Source of the DNA: Thalassotalea nanhaiensis
Lineage (GTDB): Bacteria > Pseudomonadota > Gammaproteobacteria > Enterobacterales > Alteromonadaceae
Direction of reading: 5' to 3'
Length of the DNA stretch: 64,000 nt
Assembly (NCBI RefSeq): GCF_031583575.1
Contig: NZ_CP134146.1
Span: forward strand, 1,116,001 to 1,180,000
This document shows, in pieces, positions 10,354-19,435 of this stretch. Both the position numbers and the translations under genes were made by a program. The number at the start of each line of letters is the position of its first letter. The first letter of the stretch is position 1. The notes under the pieces are model-generated. The model did not search any database. It saw only the letters and a program-made list of their open reading frames with translations, and was not told the origin of the DNA.

Positions 10354-10689
10354 TCAGCCGCCAATAAATTTAACTTTAAAGCCGTTTTTTTCTAAAACGG
10401 TTTTAATTACATCACGTTTGTCACCTTGAATTTCTATTATCTCACCAACGACAGTACCACCTGTACCACAGGTTTGCTTTAGCTTTTTTGCTAACGCTTT
10501 TAATGCTTTAGCGTCTAAGCCTAAACCTGTAATTGTTACCACGCCTTTACCTTTACGACCTTTGGTTTCACGGCGTACATGGGCAAAGCCGTCTGAAGGG
10601 GTAATATCCATTTCTGGTTTTTCTTCTTTTACACGACCGCCATCGGTTGAATAAACGAGATTAGATAATTGATCTTGTAATGATGACAT
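10354..10689 (-). CDS. yciH: SUI1/eIF1-like translation factor YciH
   Basis: A 111-residue SUI1-domain protein. The bacterial YciH family resembles eukaryotic eIF1 and has been linked to initiation fidelity and stress-time inhibition of translation. The conserved core is visible: KGRKGKGVVTITGL, LKQTCGTGGTV and GDKRDVIKTVLEKNGFKVK. Upstream of the ATG, on its strand, is AAGGAAAT. It is monocistronic; etfA upstream is closed by a terminator. Confidence 0.92.
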   Translation of the reverse strand: MSSLQDQLSNLVYSTDGGRVKEEKPEMDITPSDGFAHVRRETKGRKGKGVVTITGLGLDAKALKALAKKLKQTCGTGGTVVGEIIEIQGDKRDVIKTVLEKNGFKVKFIGG

Positions 10690-10778
10690 AAGATTTCCTT
10701 CAAAATATCATGGGGGACAGAGTCACAGATATTGGCTATTTTCATATAATATCAAATACTTCGGTCTTCTGAAAATAA

Positions 10779-10804
10779 AAAAGCTTGCCAAGAGGCAAGC
10801 TTTT
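10779..10804 (-). terminator. Rho-independent terminator of etfBA
   Basis: AAAAGCTTGCC (10779-10789), loop AAGA, GGCAAGCTTTT (10794-10804): an 11-bp perfect stem. On the minus strand it is followed by a T-rich tract. It lies 24 bases beyond the etfA stop. Confidence 0.9.
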
Positions 10805-10827
10805 GTAGACGTTAAACGAACACTTAT

Positions 10828-11754
10828 TTATAAAGCGCTTTCTAACTCTGGAAGAGCGTCGAATAAGTCTGCAACTAAACCGTAATCAGCAACTTGGAAG
10901 ATAGGCGCTTCAGGATCTTTGTTGATTGCAACAATAACCTTAGAGTCTTTCATACCAGCTAAATGTTGAATAGCACCAGAAATACCTACGGCAATGTATA
11001 AGTCAGGGGCAACAATTTTACCTGTTTGACCTACTTGCATGTCGTTAGGTACGAAACCAGCATCTACAGCGGCACGTGAAGCACCAATTGCAGCGCCAAG
11101 TTTGTCAGCGATACCGTTAAGAAGGCTGAAGTTTTCACCGTTTTGCATACCACGACCACCAGAGATTACTACGCTAGCAGCACCTAGGTCTGGACGTTCT
11201 GACACAGTAAGTTCAGCGCCAACAAAACTTGAAGTACCAGCATCTGTAGAATTGCTTAACGCTACAACTTCAGCTGAACCTGTAGTTTCTACAGCATCAA
11301 AACCAGTAGCACGAACAGTAATCACTTTAGTTGCATCTAAAGATTGTACTGTTGCAATAGCGTTACCTGCGTAGATAGGACGAACAAATGTGTCGGCACT
11401 TTCTACTGCGATGATTTCTGAAATTTGCGCAACATCTAGTAAAGCGGCAACACGTGGCATAAAGTTTTTACCCGTTGTTGATGCATTCGCTAAAATGTGG
11501 CCGTAATCGCCAGCTAATTCAGTGATTAATAAACTTACGTTTTCAGCAAGTTGATTTTCATAGGCAGCGTTGTCAGCAACTAATACTTTGCTAACGCCAG
11601 CAGCTTTCGCGGCTTCATCTGCAGCTGCGCCACAGTTAGCACCAGCTACTAGTACGTGAATATCACCACCAATTGCAGCAGCAGCTGCAACAGTTTTTAA
11701 TGTGTCAGCCTTAAGGCTTGCATTGTCATGTTCTGCAATTACTAAAATAGACAT
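10828..11754 (-). CDS. etfA: Electron transfer flavoprotein alpha subunit
   Basis: FAD-binding subunit of ETF, which takes electrons from acyl-CoA and other dehydrogenases and passes them to ETF-ubiquinone oxidoreductase. 308 residues. The C-terminal FAD domain is clear: [33 protein letters not shown] in pieces, and [32 protein letters not shown] in pieces, the family signature. Its ATG shares one base with the etfB stop (TAATG), so the two subunits are translationally coupled. The redox partner gene lies divergently at 12815. Confidence 0.96.
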   Translation of the reverse strand: MSILVIAEHDNASLKADTLKTVAAAAAIGGDIHVLVAGANCGAAADEAAKAAGVSKVLVADNAAYENQLAENVSLLITELAGDYGHILANASTTGKNFMPRVAALLDVAQISEIIAVESADTFVRPIYAGNAIATVQSLDATKVITVRATGFDAVETTGSAEVVALSNSTDAGTSSFVGAELTVSERPDLGAASVVISGGRGMQNGENFSLLNGIADKLGAAIGASRAAVDAGFVPNDMQVGQTGKIVAPDLYIAVGISGAIQHLAGMKDSKVIVAINKDPEAPIFQVADYGLVADLFDALPELESAL

Positions 11755-12503
11755 TAGATCACCTTCGCTTCATTTTTTAATTTTTCTACTAACTCGTCGA
11801 TAGTCTCAACAATAATACCGGCTTGACGCTCAGCAGGAGGAGTTACTTTGATCAACGTAGTACGAGGGCTTAAATCGATACCGAAATCAGCAGCTGTTTT
11901 AACATCTAGAGGCTTACGTTTAGCTTTCATGATGTTAGGTAGAGATGCGTAACGTGGTTCGTTTAAACGTAAATCTGTAGTTACGATAGCTGGTAAGTTA
12001 AGAGCAACAGTTTGTAAACCGCCATCTACTTCACGAGTAACGTTAACTTTATCGCCTTCAACTTTAACGATTGATGCGAATGTACCTTGTGGCATACCTG
12101 TTAGAGCACCTAACATTTGGCCAGTTTGGTTATTGTCTGAGTCAATTGCTTGTTTACCAAGTAAAACAAGTTGTGGTTGCTCTTCTTCAACAACTTTTTG
12201 TAAAAGCTTAGCAACGTTAATTGAATCCAGGTTTTGGTCTGTATCAATTTGAATCGCACGATCAGCACCAAGTGCTAATGCTGTACGTAATTGTTCTTGG
12301 CAAGACTTGTCACCAATAGATACCGCAAAAATTTCAGTTGCAATGCCTGCTTCTTTTAAACGAACAGCTTCTTCAACTGCAATTTCACAGAATGGGTTGA
12401 TTGCCATTTTCACGTTGGTTAAATCAACGTTTGAATTATCAGGCTTAACACGAACCTTGACGTTATAGTCAATTACGCGCTTGATAGGAACAAGTACTTT
12501 CAT
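11754..12503 (-). CDS. etfB: Electron transfer flavoprotein beta subunit
   Basis: AMP-binding subunit of ETF, about 249 residues from [16 protein letters not shown]. The family signature [27 protein letters not shown] (seen in pieces) and the substrate loop [24 protein letters not shown] (seen in pieces) are present. The start is the ATG at 12503 behind AGAGGT; an in-frame codon at 12524 would add seven unlike residues. It leads the etfBA operon, whose promoter region carries two PsrA-like palindromes. Confidence 0.96.
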   Translation of the reverse strand: MKVLVPIKRVIDYNVKVRVKPDNSNVDLTNVKMAINPFCEIAVEEAVRLKEAGIATEIFAVSIGDKSCQEQLRTALALGADRAIQIDTDQNLDSINVAKLLQKVVEEEQPQLVLLGKQAIDSDNNQTGQMLGALTGMPQGTFASIVKVEGDKVNVTREVDGGLQTVALNLPAIVTTDLRLNEPRYASLPNIMKAKRKPLDVKTAADFGIDLSPRTTLIKVTPPAERQAGIIVETIDELVEKLKNEAKVI

Positions 12504-12814
12504 AGTGACCTCTGTTATTACCAATAAATGGTATTAAAATCTTGTTGTATTGTATTTATATTAAAATATTAATGGTAAAATTAAAACAAGTGTTTTAAAT
12601 TATTTAAACGGATGTTTTAAGTTATTACTCAAAAAAAATTCTTTGATGGTGCAAAAGATTACTCACTGGATTACGAAACGTCAATGTTAACTTACATAAA
12701 AAGTGCTTTTGGGCAACATTATTACCTAATTTGCATAGGTTTGGTTGTCATAAAATGCTATAAATAGCATATTAAAATTTTTAGAAACAATTTATAGGTA
12801 TTAAGGGGAATCGC
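12504..12814. other. Divergent etfBA / ETF-QO promoter region
   Basis: About 310 bases with no gene. It separates the electron transfer flavoprotein operon from the gene of its membrane acceptor, and holds two tandem palindromes (12581-12617) that suggest joint control. Confidence 0.7.
12581..12617. promoter_or_regulatory. Two tandem PsrA-like operators
   Basis: The first site is TTAAAAC-AAGT-GTTTTAA (12581-12598), a perfect 7-base-arm palindrome. The second is AAAC-GGAT-GTTT (12606-12617). The cores are 22 bases apart, about two helical turns. PsrA, a TetR-type fatty-acid regulator of gammaproteobacteria, recognises AAAC-N4-GTTT type palindromes and controls etf and beta-oxidation genes in related marine bacteria. 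Assignment to PsrA is inference from site form and gene function. Confidence 0.55.
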
Positions 12815-14464
12815 GTGGAACGTGAATCGATGGAATTTGATGTTGTAATCGTGGGTGCAGGCCCATCAGGTTTATCTACAGCATGTAAATTAATGCAAAT
12901 GGCACAGGAAAAAGACCAAGAATTAATGGTTTGTGTTGTTGAAAAGGGCTCTGAAGTTGGTGCCCACATTCTTTCTGGTGCGGTACTTGAGCCACGTTCG
13001 ATGAATGAACTTTTTCCTGACTGGAAAGAGCGCGGTGCGCCACTGAACACGCCAGTTAATGGCGATGATATTTATCTATTAAACAGCAGCGAAAAGGGCA
13101 TTAAATTACCTAACTTCGCTGTACCTAAAACTATGCATAACGATGGTAACTACATTGTTTCTATGGGTAATGTTTGTCGTTGGTTAGCAGAACAAGCGGA
13201 AGGCATGGGCGTTGAAATATTCCCAGGTTTCCCTGCGCAAGACGTTATTTATGAAGACGGTAAAGTTGCCGGTATCATTACTGGTGATATGGGCTTGGAT
13301 GCTGAAGGCAACCAAAAAGATTCTTACATGCCTGGCATGGAGTTACGCGCTAAGTACACTGTATTTGCAGAAGGGTGTCGCGGTCACTTAGGTAAAGAAC
13401 TTATTAGCAAGTTCAACTTAGATGCAGATAAACAACCTCAACACTACGGTATTGGTTTCAAAGAAATTTGGGATATTGATCCTGAGCTTCATCAGGAAGG
13501 TTTAGTTGTTCATACAGCAGGTTGGCCACTAGAAGGCGATACAACGGGTGGTGGTTACTTATACCATGCTGAAAATAACCAAGTATTTGTTGGCTTAATT
13601 ATTGATTTAAATTATTCAAACCCGCACTTGAGCCCGTTTGATGAATTCCAACGATTAAAGCATCATCCTAAATTTGAGCAATACCTTAAAGGTGGTAAGC
13701 GTGTATCTTACGGTGCACGAGCTATTGCTAAAGGTGGCTTTAATTCATTACCTAAAATGACAATGCCTGGTGCTGTTATGGTTGGTTGTGATGCTGGTAC
13801 GATTAACTTTGCCAAAATCAAAGGTAATCACACGGCAATGAAGTCAGGTATGTTAGCCGCTGAAACTATTTTCAATGCCATTACTGGTGGTGATGAAGGT
13901 GGTAATGACTTAACCGCTTTTACTGACAACTTTAAAGCATCATGGTTATATGACGAGTTATACAATACTCGTAACTTTGGTGCGGTAATGCATAAGCTCG
14001 GTACGTTCATGGGCGGTGCATACAATACCTTGGATCAAAACTTCTTTGGCGGTAAACTGCCATTTAACTTTAGCGATAACAGCTATGATCACGAATCATT
14101 AAAACTTGCTTCAGAGTGTCCTGTTATTAACTACGCGAAACCTGATGGTGTGCTTAGTTTTGATAAGTTAAGCTCGGTATTTTTATCTAACACCAACCAT
14201 GAAGAAGAACAGCCTTGTCACTTAAAACTTGCGGATATGAATATTCCTATATCTGTAAACTTAGCTAAGTACGCAGAGCCGGCACAACGTTATTGTCCAG
14301 CAGGTGTCTACGAAATAGAAGAAGATGAAGCAGGTGAGAAGAAATTTGTGATCAATTCACAAAACTGTATTCACTGTAAAACTTGCGACATTAAAGACCC
14401 AAGCCAAAACATTACCTGGGTAACACCAGAAGGTACTGGTGGACCGAATTACCCGAATATGTAA
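12815..14464 (+). CDS. Electron transfer flavoprotein-ubiquinone oxidoreductase
   Basis: Membrane-bound FAD and 4Fe-4S enzyme that passes electrons from ETF to ubiquinone; 549 residues, usual length. N-terminal FAD motif VVIVGAGPSGLS (about residues 9-20), central GCDAGTINFAKIKGNH, and the C-terminal cluster ligands in RYCPAGVYE and CIHCKTCDIKDP, ending in the typical GGPNYPNM. It starts at GTG 12815 behind AAGGGGA; the leader MERESMEFDVV is usual for gammaproteobacterial members. It is divergent from etfBA, with which it forms the electron path out of fatty-acid and amino-acid oxidation. Confidence 0.96.
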   Translation: MERESMEFDVVIVGAGPSGLSTACKLMQMAQEKDQELMVCVVEKGSEVGAHILSGAVLEPRSMNELFPDWKERGAPLNTPVNGDDIYLLNSSEKGIKLPNFAVPKTMHNDGNYIVSMGNVCRWLAEQAEGMGVEIFPGFPAQDVIYEDGKVAGIITGDMGLDAEGNQKDSYMPGMELRAKYTVFAEGCRGHLGKELISKFNLDADKQPQHYGIGFKEIWDIDPELHQEGLVVHTAGWPLEGDTTGGGYLYHAENNQVFVGLIIDLNYSNPHLSPFDEFQRLKHHPKFEQYLKGGKRVSYGARAIAKGGFNSLPKMTMPGAVMVGCDAGTINFAKIKGNHTAMKSGMLAAETIFNAITGGDEGGNDLTAFTDNFKASWLYDELYNTRNFGAVMHKLGTFMGGAYNTLDQNFFGGKLPFNFSDNSYDHESLKLASECPVINYAKPDGVLSFDKLSSVFLSNTNHEEEQPCHLKLADMNIPISVNLAKYAEPAQRYCPAGVYEIEEDEAGEKKFVINSQNCIHCKTCDIKDPSQNITWVTPEGTGGPNYPNM

Positions 14465-14481
14465 TTCAATATGTCTAAATT

Positions 14482-14507
14482 AAAAAAGCGCCTGTTGGCG
14501 CTTTTTT
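14482..14507 (+). terminator. Rho-independent terminator of ETF-QO gene
   Basis: AAAAAAGCGCC (14482-14492), loop TGTT, GGCGCTTTTTT (14497-14507), 18 bases after the stop. A-tract and T-tract on both sides allow bidirectional use. Confidence 0.92.
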
Positions 14508-14535
14508 ACTTCAAGGATGATGGAATGCAAATCGC

Positions 14536-14585
14536 CATGGACCGTTCCTACGCGTCCTGCGTTCTCGGCATATACAACGTCCATG
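14536..14585. repeat. Inverted repeat CATGGAC/GTCCATG
   Basis: CATGGAC (14536-14542) and GTCCATG (14579-14585) bracket a 36-base GC-richer core. The composition differs from the flanks, and the block lies between a terminator and a tandem heptamer, so it looks like a short intergenic repeat unit rather than part of a gene. Whether it is dispersed in the genome is unknown. Confidence 0.4.
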
Positions 14586-14623
14586 TTGAAAACGGTAATA
14601 GATTTGTACGTTCTAAATACTTA

Positions 14624-14666
14624 GAAACGAGAAACGAGAAACGAGAAACGAGAAACGAGAAACGAG
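14624..14666. repeat. Tandem heptamer (GAAACGA)x6
   Basis: Six perfect head-to-tail copies of GAAACGA occupy 14624-14665, followed by G. The array ends directly before the stop codon of the small membrane protein gene at 14667. Confidence 0.95.
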
Positions 14667-14975
14667 CTAGGAGTTTTCTCTTTCAAACTGACTTATAGCC
14701 TTATCTAAGTGCTGACCAATGAACACTAACGATAAGGGTCTCAGTACAATAAAATACCCTACCAAAACAAACACCAAAGGTATTAAAAAGTACCATGATT
14801 CAACATTAGCCAGCATAAAAAATGGTGGTATTAATATTGCCATTTTCAATAGATTTAACACAAACTTAGCTAATGGTGACAACTTAGCTGTAGCCAAATG
14901 AATAATTTGTTGGCGACTGCGAAAATCAAATGGTTGTAATTGTGGAAACTGATTTGAAGAAAAATAGAATTTCAT
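14667..14975 (-). CDS. Small two-helix membrane protein
   Basis: A 102-residue protein of unknown function. Residues 1-35 are polar (MKFYFSSNQFPQLQPFD and on); two hydrophobic segments follow, about 38-57 (FVLNLLKMAILIPPFFML) and 62-85 (WYFLIPLVFVLVGYFIVLRP), with a charged C-terminal tail (HLDKAISQFERENS). It lies alone between the ETF-QO terminator and ribH, in opposite direction. I do not recognise a named family with certainty. The stop codon touches the GAAACGA array. Confidence 0.7.
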   Translation of the reverse strand: MKFYFSSNQFPQLQPFDFRSRQQIIHLATAKLSPLAKFVLNLLKMAILIPPFFMLANVESWYFLIPLVFVLVGYFIVLRPLSLVFIGQHLDKAISQFERENS

Positions 14976-15158
14976 GATCTATCGTCTAAAATAAATGAGG
15001 CGACCATTGTAACAAAGTAAAAAATTGTCGCAAATTAATAAAAAATTAAGTTAATACGGTGAAAGTCGAACTAAAACAACCTTATTGTGCAATTTTGAGT
15101 ACCTTATTAATTTGATCTTTGTTAGAATTGCGCCAATTTTTTAAACAGGTTAATAAAA

Positions 15159-15623
15159 ATGAATGTAATTGAAGGCTCATTTGTAGCGTCGGGCAAAAAA
15201 TTTGCCATTGTTGTTTCGCGTTTTAACAGCTTTGTAGTAGAAAGCTTATTAGAAGGTGCAGTTGACGCACTTAAACGTCACGGTAATGTTAGCGATGCTG
15301 ATATTACTATTGTTCGTGTTCCTGGTGCATATGAGTTACCTGTGGCAGCAAAACGCATTGCTGCTAAAGGCGGTTATGATGCAGTTATTGCAATTGGCGC
15401 TGTAATTCGTGGCGGTACGCCACACTTTGATTTTGTTGCAGGCGAATGTAACAAAGGTTTAGCACAAGTTGCGATGGAATTTGATATTCCAGTTGCATTT
15501 GGTGTTATTACTGTAGATTCAATTGAACAAGCGATCGAACGTTCTGGTACCAAAGCGGGTAACAAAGGCGCAGAAGCAGCCTTAAGTGCCTTAGAAATGG
15601 TAAACGTTTTAGATCAACTATAG
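15159..15623 (+). CDS. ribH: 6,7-Dimethyl-8-ribityllumazine synthase
   Basis: Penultimate enzyme of riboflavin synthesis, condensing 5-amino-6-ribitylamino-uracil with 3,4-dihydroxybutanone phosphate. 154 residues. The substrate-binding [22 protein letters not shown] and the catalytic His89 in [12 protein letters not shown] are present. It precedes nusB by 12 bases, the standard ribH-nusB-thiL-pgpA order of gammaproteobacteria. I see no FMN riboswitch in the 183 bases before it. Confidence 0.97.
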   Translation: MNVIEGSFVASGKKFAIVVSRFNSFVVESLLEGAVDALKRHGNVSDADITIVRVPGAYELPVAAKRIAAKGGYDAVIAIGAVIRGGTPHFDFVAGECNKGLAQVAMEFDIPVAFGVITVDSIEQAIERSGTKAGNKGAEAALSALEMVNVLDQL

Positions 15624-15635
15624 GCGGAAAGCTTA

Positions 15636-16052
15636 GTGAAACCAACTCCAAGAAGAAAAGCCCGTGAAATTGCCGTACAAGCAATTTATTCATGGCAATT
15701 AACACAAAACGACATTGGCGAAGTAGAAGCAAACTTTATTGCTGATAATGCTAAACGTCGTTTTGATGCAGAATATTTTTCACAACTACTACGTGGTGTT
15801 GCTACTAACGTAGGTGAAATTGATGACGCAATTCGACCATTAGTTGACCGTCCTCTTGACGAAGTCGATCACGTGGAAAAAGCGATTCTACGAGTTGGTG
15901 TTTATGAACTTCGCGATTGCAAAGAAGTACCATATAAAGTCGTGATTAACGAAGCTATTGAACTTGCAAAAGCATTTGCAACTGACGATAGCCACAAGTT
16001 TGTTAATGGCGTACTTGATAAAGTCGTTAAAACATTTCGTCCTGAAGAATAA
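15636..16052 (+). CDS. nusB: Transcription antitermination factor NusB
   Basis: All-helical RNA-binding factor of 138 residues that acts with NusE (S10) on boxA for rRNA antitermination. The sequence begins KPTPRRKAREIAVQAIYSWQ in the usual way and carries LDEVDHVEKAILRVG and VINEAIELAKAFATDDSHKF (seen as family blocks). It starts at GTG 15636 after GGCGGAAAG. Overlapping operon context ribH-nusB-thiL. Confidence 0.97.
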   Translation: MKPTPRRKAREIAVQAIYSWQLTQNDIGEVEANFIADNAKRRFDAEYFSQLLRGVATNVGEIDDAIRPLVDRPLDEVDHVEKAILRVGVYELRDCKEVPYKVVINEAIELAKAFATDDSHKFVNGVLDKVVKTFRPEE

Positions 16053-16086
16053 TACTTAATAGAATTGGTATAACTCATTCAAACTT

Positions 16087-17055
16087 ATGAAAGAATTTGA
16101 ACTTATCAAAGAGTTCTTTACCGCTCAACCTGTGAGCCGTAAAGACGTTGCAATGGGAATTGGTGACGATTGTGCACTAATTCGAGCAAACGATAACAAA
16201 CTGATCGCGGTAACCACCGATACCTTAGTTGCCGGTGTTCATTTTCCTTTAGACACACCTGCACGCGCTATAGGTCATAAAGCAGTTGCGGTAAACCTAA
16301 GTGATATTGCTGCTATGGGGGCTGAGCCTGCTTGGATCTCTGTTGCCATCACCTTACCTGAAGTAGATGAAGACTGGCTACGTGAGTTTACTGCGGGCAT
16401 GTTTGAATTAACCGAATATTTCAATGTGCAACTAATTGGTGGTGACACTACGCAAGGCCCGTTAAGTATTACGATTACTGCACAAGGCTTGGTGCCTGAA
16501 GACAAAGCGCTTTGTCGCAATGGTGCGCAAAATGGTGATTACCTTTTTGTCACTGGAAACTTCGGTGACGCCGGACTAGCACTCGCTGCCATTAAAGGTC
16601 ATATACATTTAAATGACGTTGATTTGGCCAAAGTAAAAGCCAAACTCGATTACCCACAACCACAAGTGTTGGTTGGACAGATGATCCGTGAATTCGCGAC
16701 ATCCGCTATTGATGTGTCTGATGGCTTATTGGCTGATTTAGGGCATATTTGCCGAGCATCTACGCTAGGTGTGACTATAAATGTTGATGATATTCCTTTA
16801 TCAAAAGCGTTAACGGATAACTTAAGCGTTGAAGATGCCATCAATATGGCGTTAACGTCGGGCGACGATTATCAGTTGATCTTCTCAGTACCAGCAACCA
16901 ATAAAGTTGGGATTGAAACTGCAATGGCCCATGCCAATGTTGAATTTAACTGTATTGGACAATTAAATACTTCAGAAGAAATCATCCTTACTTATAAAAA
17001 CGAACCGTTCACGGTGAAAAAAGTAGGTTTCGAACACTTTTCTGAGAAAGCTTAG
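16087..17055 (+). CDS. thiL: Thiamine-monophosphate kinase
   Basis: ATP-dependent kinase that makes thiamine diphosphate from thiamine monophosphate; 322 residues. AIR-synthase-like fold with metal-binding MGIGDDCALI, DTLVAGVHFPLDT, NLSDIAAMGA and, in the second half, DVSDGLLADLGH. It sits between nusB and pgpA as in most relatives. Confidence 0.96.
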   Translation: MKEFELIKEFFTAQPVSRKDVAMGIGDDCALIRANDNKLIAVTTDTLVAGVHFPLDTPARAIGHKAVAVNLSDIAAMGAEPAWISVAITLPEVDEDWLREFTAGMFELTEYFNVQLIGGDTTQGPLSITITAQGLVPEDKALCRNGAQNGDYLFVTGNFGDAGLALAAIKGHIHLNDVDLAKVKAKLDYPQPQVLVGQMIREFATSAIDVSDGLLADLGHICRASTLGVTINVDDIPLSKALTDNLSVEDAINMALTSGDDYQLIFSVPATNKVGIETAMAHANVEFNCIGQLNTSEEIILTYKNEPFTVKKVGFEHFSEKA

Positions 17056-17074
17056 ATCACTAATTGAGAATAAA

Positions 17075-17548
17075 ATGACTAAAAAGAGTGCCAGTGAATT
17101 ATTTAACATAAAAAATCCGGTGCACTTTTTAGCGTTAGGTTTTGGTAGTGGTTTGAGCCCTAAAGCCCCTGGCACAATGGGCACGCTTGCCGCGATTCCC
17201 TTATACCTAATTTGCGTTCAATTTTCTTTAAACATATTTATCGCCATAACCATTTTTATCTCAATTGTAGGCATTTGGATTTGTGACAAAGCATCAAAAG
17301 ATGCCGGCGTACACGATCATGGTGCAATTGTTTGGGATGAAATCGCTGGGTTTTTCATTACCATGATAGCCGTACCTGCTACTTGGCAAGCGGTTATTGT
17401 TGGCTTTATCTTCTTTCGAATACTCGATATTGCTAAACCTTGGCCAATCTCCATTGCGGACAAAAAAATAGGCGGCGGCTTTGGCATCATGGTTGATGAC
17501 ATTATTGCTGGTATCCTTGCCTGCGTGTTAATGCATTTAATCTTCTAA
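17075..17548 (+). CDS. pgpA: Phosphatidylglycerophosphatase A
   Basis: Inner-membrane phosphatase that makes phosphatidylglycerol from its phosphate; 157 residues. The signature GLSPKAPGTMGTLAA, the acidic VWDEIAGFF and DDIIAGILA are visible, with hydrophobic helices between. Last gene of the ribH operon. Confidence 0.95.
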   Translation: MTKKSASELFNIKNPVHFLALGFGSGLSPKAPGTMGTLAAIPLYLICVQFSLNIFIAITIFISIVGIWICDKASKDAGVHDHGAIVWDEIAGFFITMIAVPATWQAVIVGFIFFRILDIAKPWPISIADKKIGGGFGIMVDDIIAGILACVLMHLIF

Positions 17549-17941
17549 CTTTATCCACTCCATAACTCCCTATAGCTTAGTTGTTATTGCATCCGCTGTA
17601 TCATCGATGTGTAGTAACGTTAGTTACGCTCTACAGTGCTAATTTAGTGTCGGTGCCATACGTTCCTAATGCACCTGTATTCACTCAATAGTTCTCTGAA
17701 CCTTTCTGTCGTGGACTGTATCGAAGTGTAAGCTTTGAGGTAAAACAAGCTTGAATAAGGCTTAAAAGTGGTAGATCTTGTTATGAATATTTAAACTTGG
17801 CGATGCTACCTTCTGGTGTCATGGTGGTTTATTCAATAAACGCTAAACGTAAGGCAATAAAAAACGGAAGACCAGCTTCCGTTTTAAATAAACTCTTAAC
17901 AGTCCAGATCCCGTAACAAGTACGGGACGACTATAGTCGGT
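17549..17941. other. Intergenic region without recognisable gene
   Basis: 393 bases between the convergent pgpA and POT transporter genes. I see no credible coding frame. It contains a terminator hairpin (17861-17885) and a small hairpin CCCGTA/TACGGG near 17909-17925. The first 250 bases are of mixed composition and unexplained. Confidence 0.6.
17861..17885 (-). terminator. Terminator of the POT transporter gene
   Basis: AAAACGGAAG (17861-17870), loop ACCAG, CTTCCGTTTT (17876-17885). On the minus strand it is followed by a run of T, fitting termination of the transporter transcript; it may also stop pgpA read-through. Confidence 0.85.
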
Positions 17942-19435
17942 TTAGTGCTTTTCAGGCATACCTTCATGAGAGCCAGTAACAGACATTTCTTCTGCTAATT
18001 TTTCATCAAGATCTTGTGGGTGAGCATCTTCTGCACCGTGCATCCAGTCAACAAGCTTATCGCTTAATAACCATAAACAGATACCCGCTAGGAATGCCAT
18101 AATAGCAACACCTGAGAACGCCTGTAATGGACCAGTTTCACCAACCATTTGGCCAACCCATGCTGCTAAGTAGTTACCAACACCAGAGAAGAAGAACCAC
18201 ATACCCATAAGTAATGAAGTGTACTTAAGAGGTGCAAGTTTAGTTACCATTGAAAGACCAATTGGCGATAAACATAATTCACCCATTGTATGGAAAAGGT
18301 AAGCAAGAACTAACCAAATCACATGTGCTTTAACTGACTCTGAGTCACCTATTTGTAACGCAGCCATTACCATTGAGATAAAACCTAAGCCTAAGAAGAA
18401 CATACCCAACGAGAACTTTTTCGGTGAGTTAGGCTCTGCAGCTCCCATTTTTAGGAACATTGCGGCAAAAATAGGCGCTAAAATGATAACAAAAATAGGG
18501 TTTACCATTTGTAGCCATGAGGCAGGCATTTCCCAACCGAAGAATACTAAATCAGTTTTATATTTTGCGAACAAGTTCATTGAACCAGCGGCTTGTTCAA
18601 AACCTAACCAGAAAATAATTGTGAAGAAAGACATGATTAAAATTACTTTAACACGGTCACGCTCTTCAGGCGTTAATGGGCCAGAAGACGCTTTATTGTC
18701 TGCTTCAGCTAGTTTTGCTGCAGGCTCAACACCAACATTACCTAAGTACTTATTAGATAAAGCAAGTTGTAATAACACACCTGCTAACATACCAATACCG
18801 GCAACCAAGAAGCCGTACTGGTAATTGATTTTTTCACCAATGGTACCAACAACTAAGTAACCTAAGATTGAACCTAAGTTAATACCCATGTAGAAGATAG
18901 TGAATGCGGCATCACGACGTTTGTCGCCTTCTTCATATAAGTCACCAACCATGGTTGAGATGTTTGGTTTAAAGAAGCCATTACCGAAGATCAATAGAAT
19001 CAAGCCAGCCCAAAGAAAAGCCGTTTCCATTCCCTCGATCATTGCATGTGGCGTACCTAGTGCAAATTGACCAAGCATCATTAGTAAGCCACCAACGATG
19101 ATAGATTTACGTTGACCCCAAACGTTATCGGCCATCCAGCCACCTAACACAGGTGTAACGTATACGAAAAATGCATAGATACCTAAAATACCTAATGCTT
19201 TTGATTGAACTGCCGTGTTGAATAGCTTTTCAGCGTCAGCTGCTGCAGGGTCGATACCAAAGTAGGCCATATCCCAGCCAAAACTGCTGGCAAACGCTAC
19301 CAAGTAAAGTACAAAAATACCACGCATACCGTAGTAACTCATGCGTTCCCACATTTCGGTACCAAAAAGTAAGAACAAACCTTTCGGATGACCAAACATA
19401 TTGCCCGCATTAGGCCCCATATTCGAATTAGACAT
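17942..19435 (-). CDS. POT-family peptide:proton symporter
   Basis: Proton-dependent oligopeptide transporter (PTR2/DtpA type), 497 residues, 12-14 membrane helices. The ExxER-type motif appears in GTEMWERMSYYGMRG, helix 2 region GGWMADNVWGQRK, and the PTR2 block FTIFYMGINLGSILG. Imports di- and tripeptides at the inner membrane. Monocistronic, with its own terminator at 17861-17885. The C-terminal tail is long and acidic. Confidence 0.95.
   Translation of the reverse strand: MSNSNMGPNAGNMFGHPKGLFLLFGTEMWERMSYYGMRGIFVLYLVAFASSFGWDMAYFGIDPAAADAEKLFNTAVQSKALGILGIYAFFVYVTPVLGGWMADNVWGQRKSIIVGGLLMMLGQFALGTPHAMIEGMETAFLWAGLILLIFGNGFFKPNISTMVGDLYEEGDKRRDAAFTIFYMGINLGSILGYLVVGTIGEKINYQYGFLVAGIGMLAGVLLQLALSNKYLGNVGVEPAAKLAEADNKASSGPLTPEERDRVKVILIMSFFTIIFWLGFEQAAGSMNLFAKYKTDLVFFGWEMPASWLQMVNPIFVIILAPIFAAMFLKMGAAEPNSPKKFSLGMFFLGLGFISMVMAALQIGDSESVKAHVIWLVLAYLFHTMGELCLSPIGLSMVTKLAPLKYTSLLMGMWFFFSGVGNYLAAWVGQMVGETGPLQAFSGVAIMAFLAGICLWLLSDKLVDWMHGAEDAHPQDLDEKLAEEMSVTGSHEGMPEKH

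Noticed and set aside
14471-14698. Open frame of 75 codons after the ETF-QO gene
   Set aside because: It begins inside the terminator hairpin and its end is the GAAACGA array read as a repeat; composition is explained by those non-coding repeats.
14976-15158. FMN riboswitch before ribH
   Set aside because: The region is short and AT-rich with none of the conserved RFN stem sequences.
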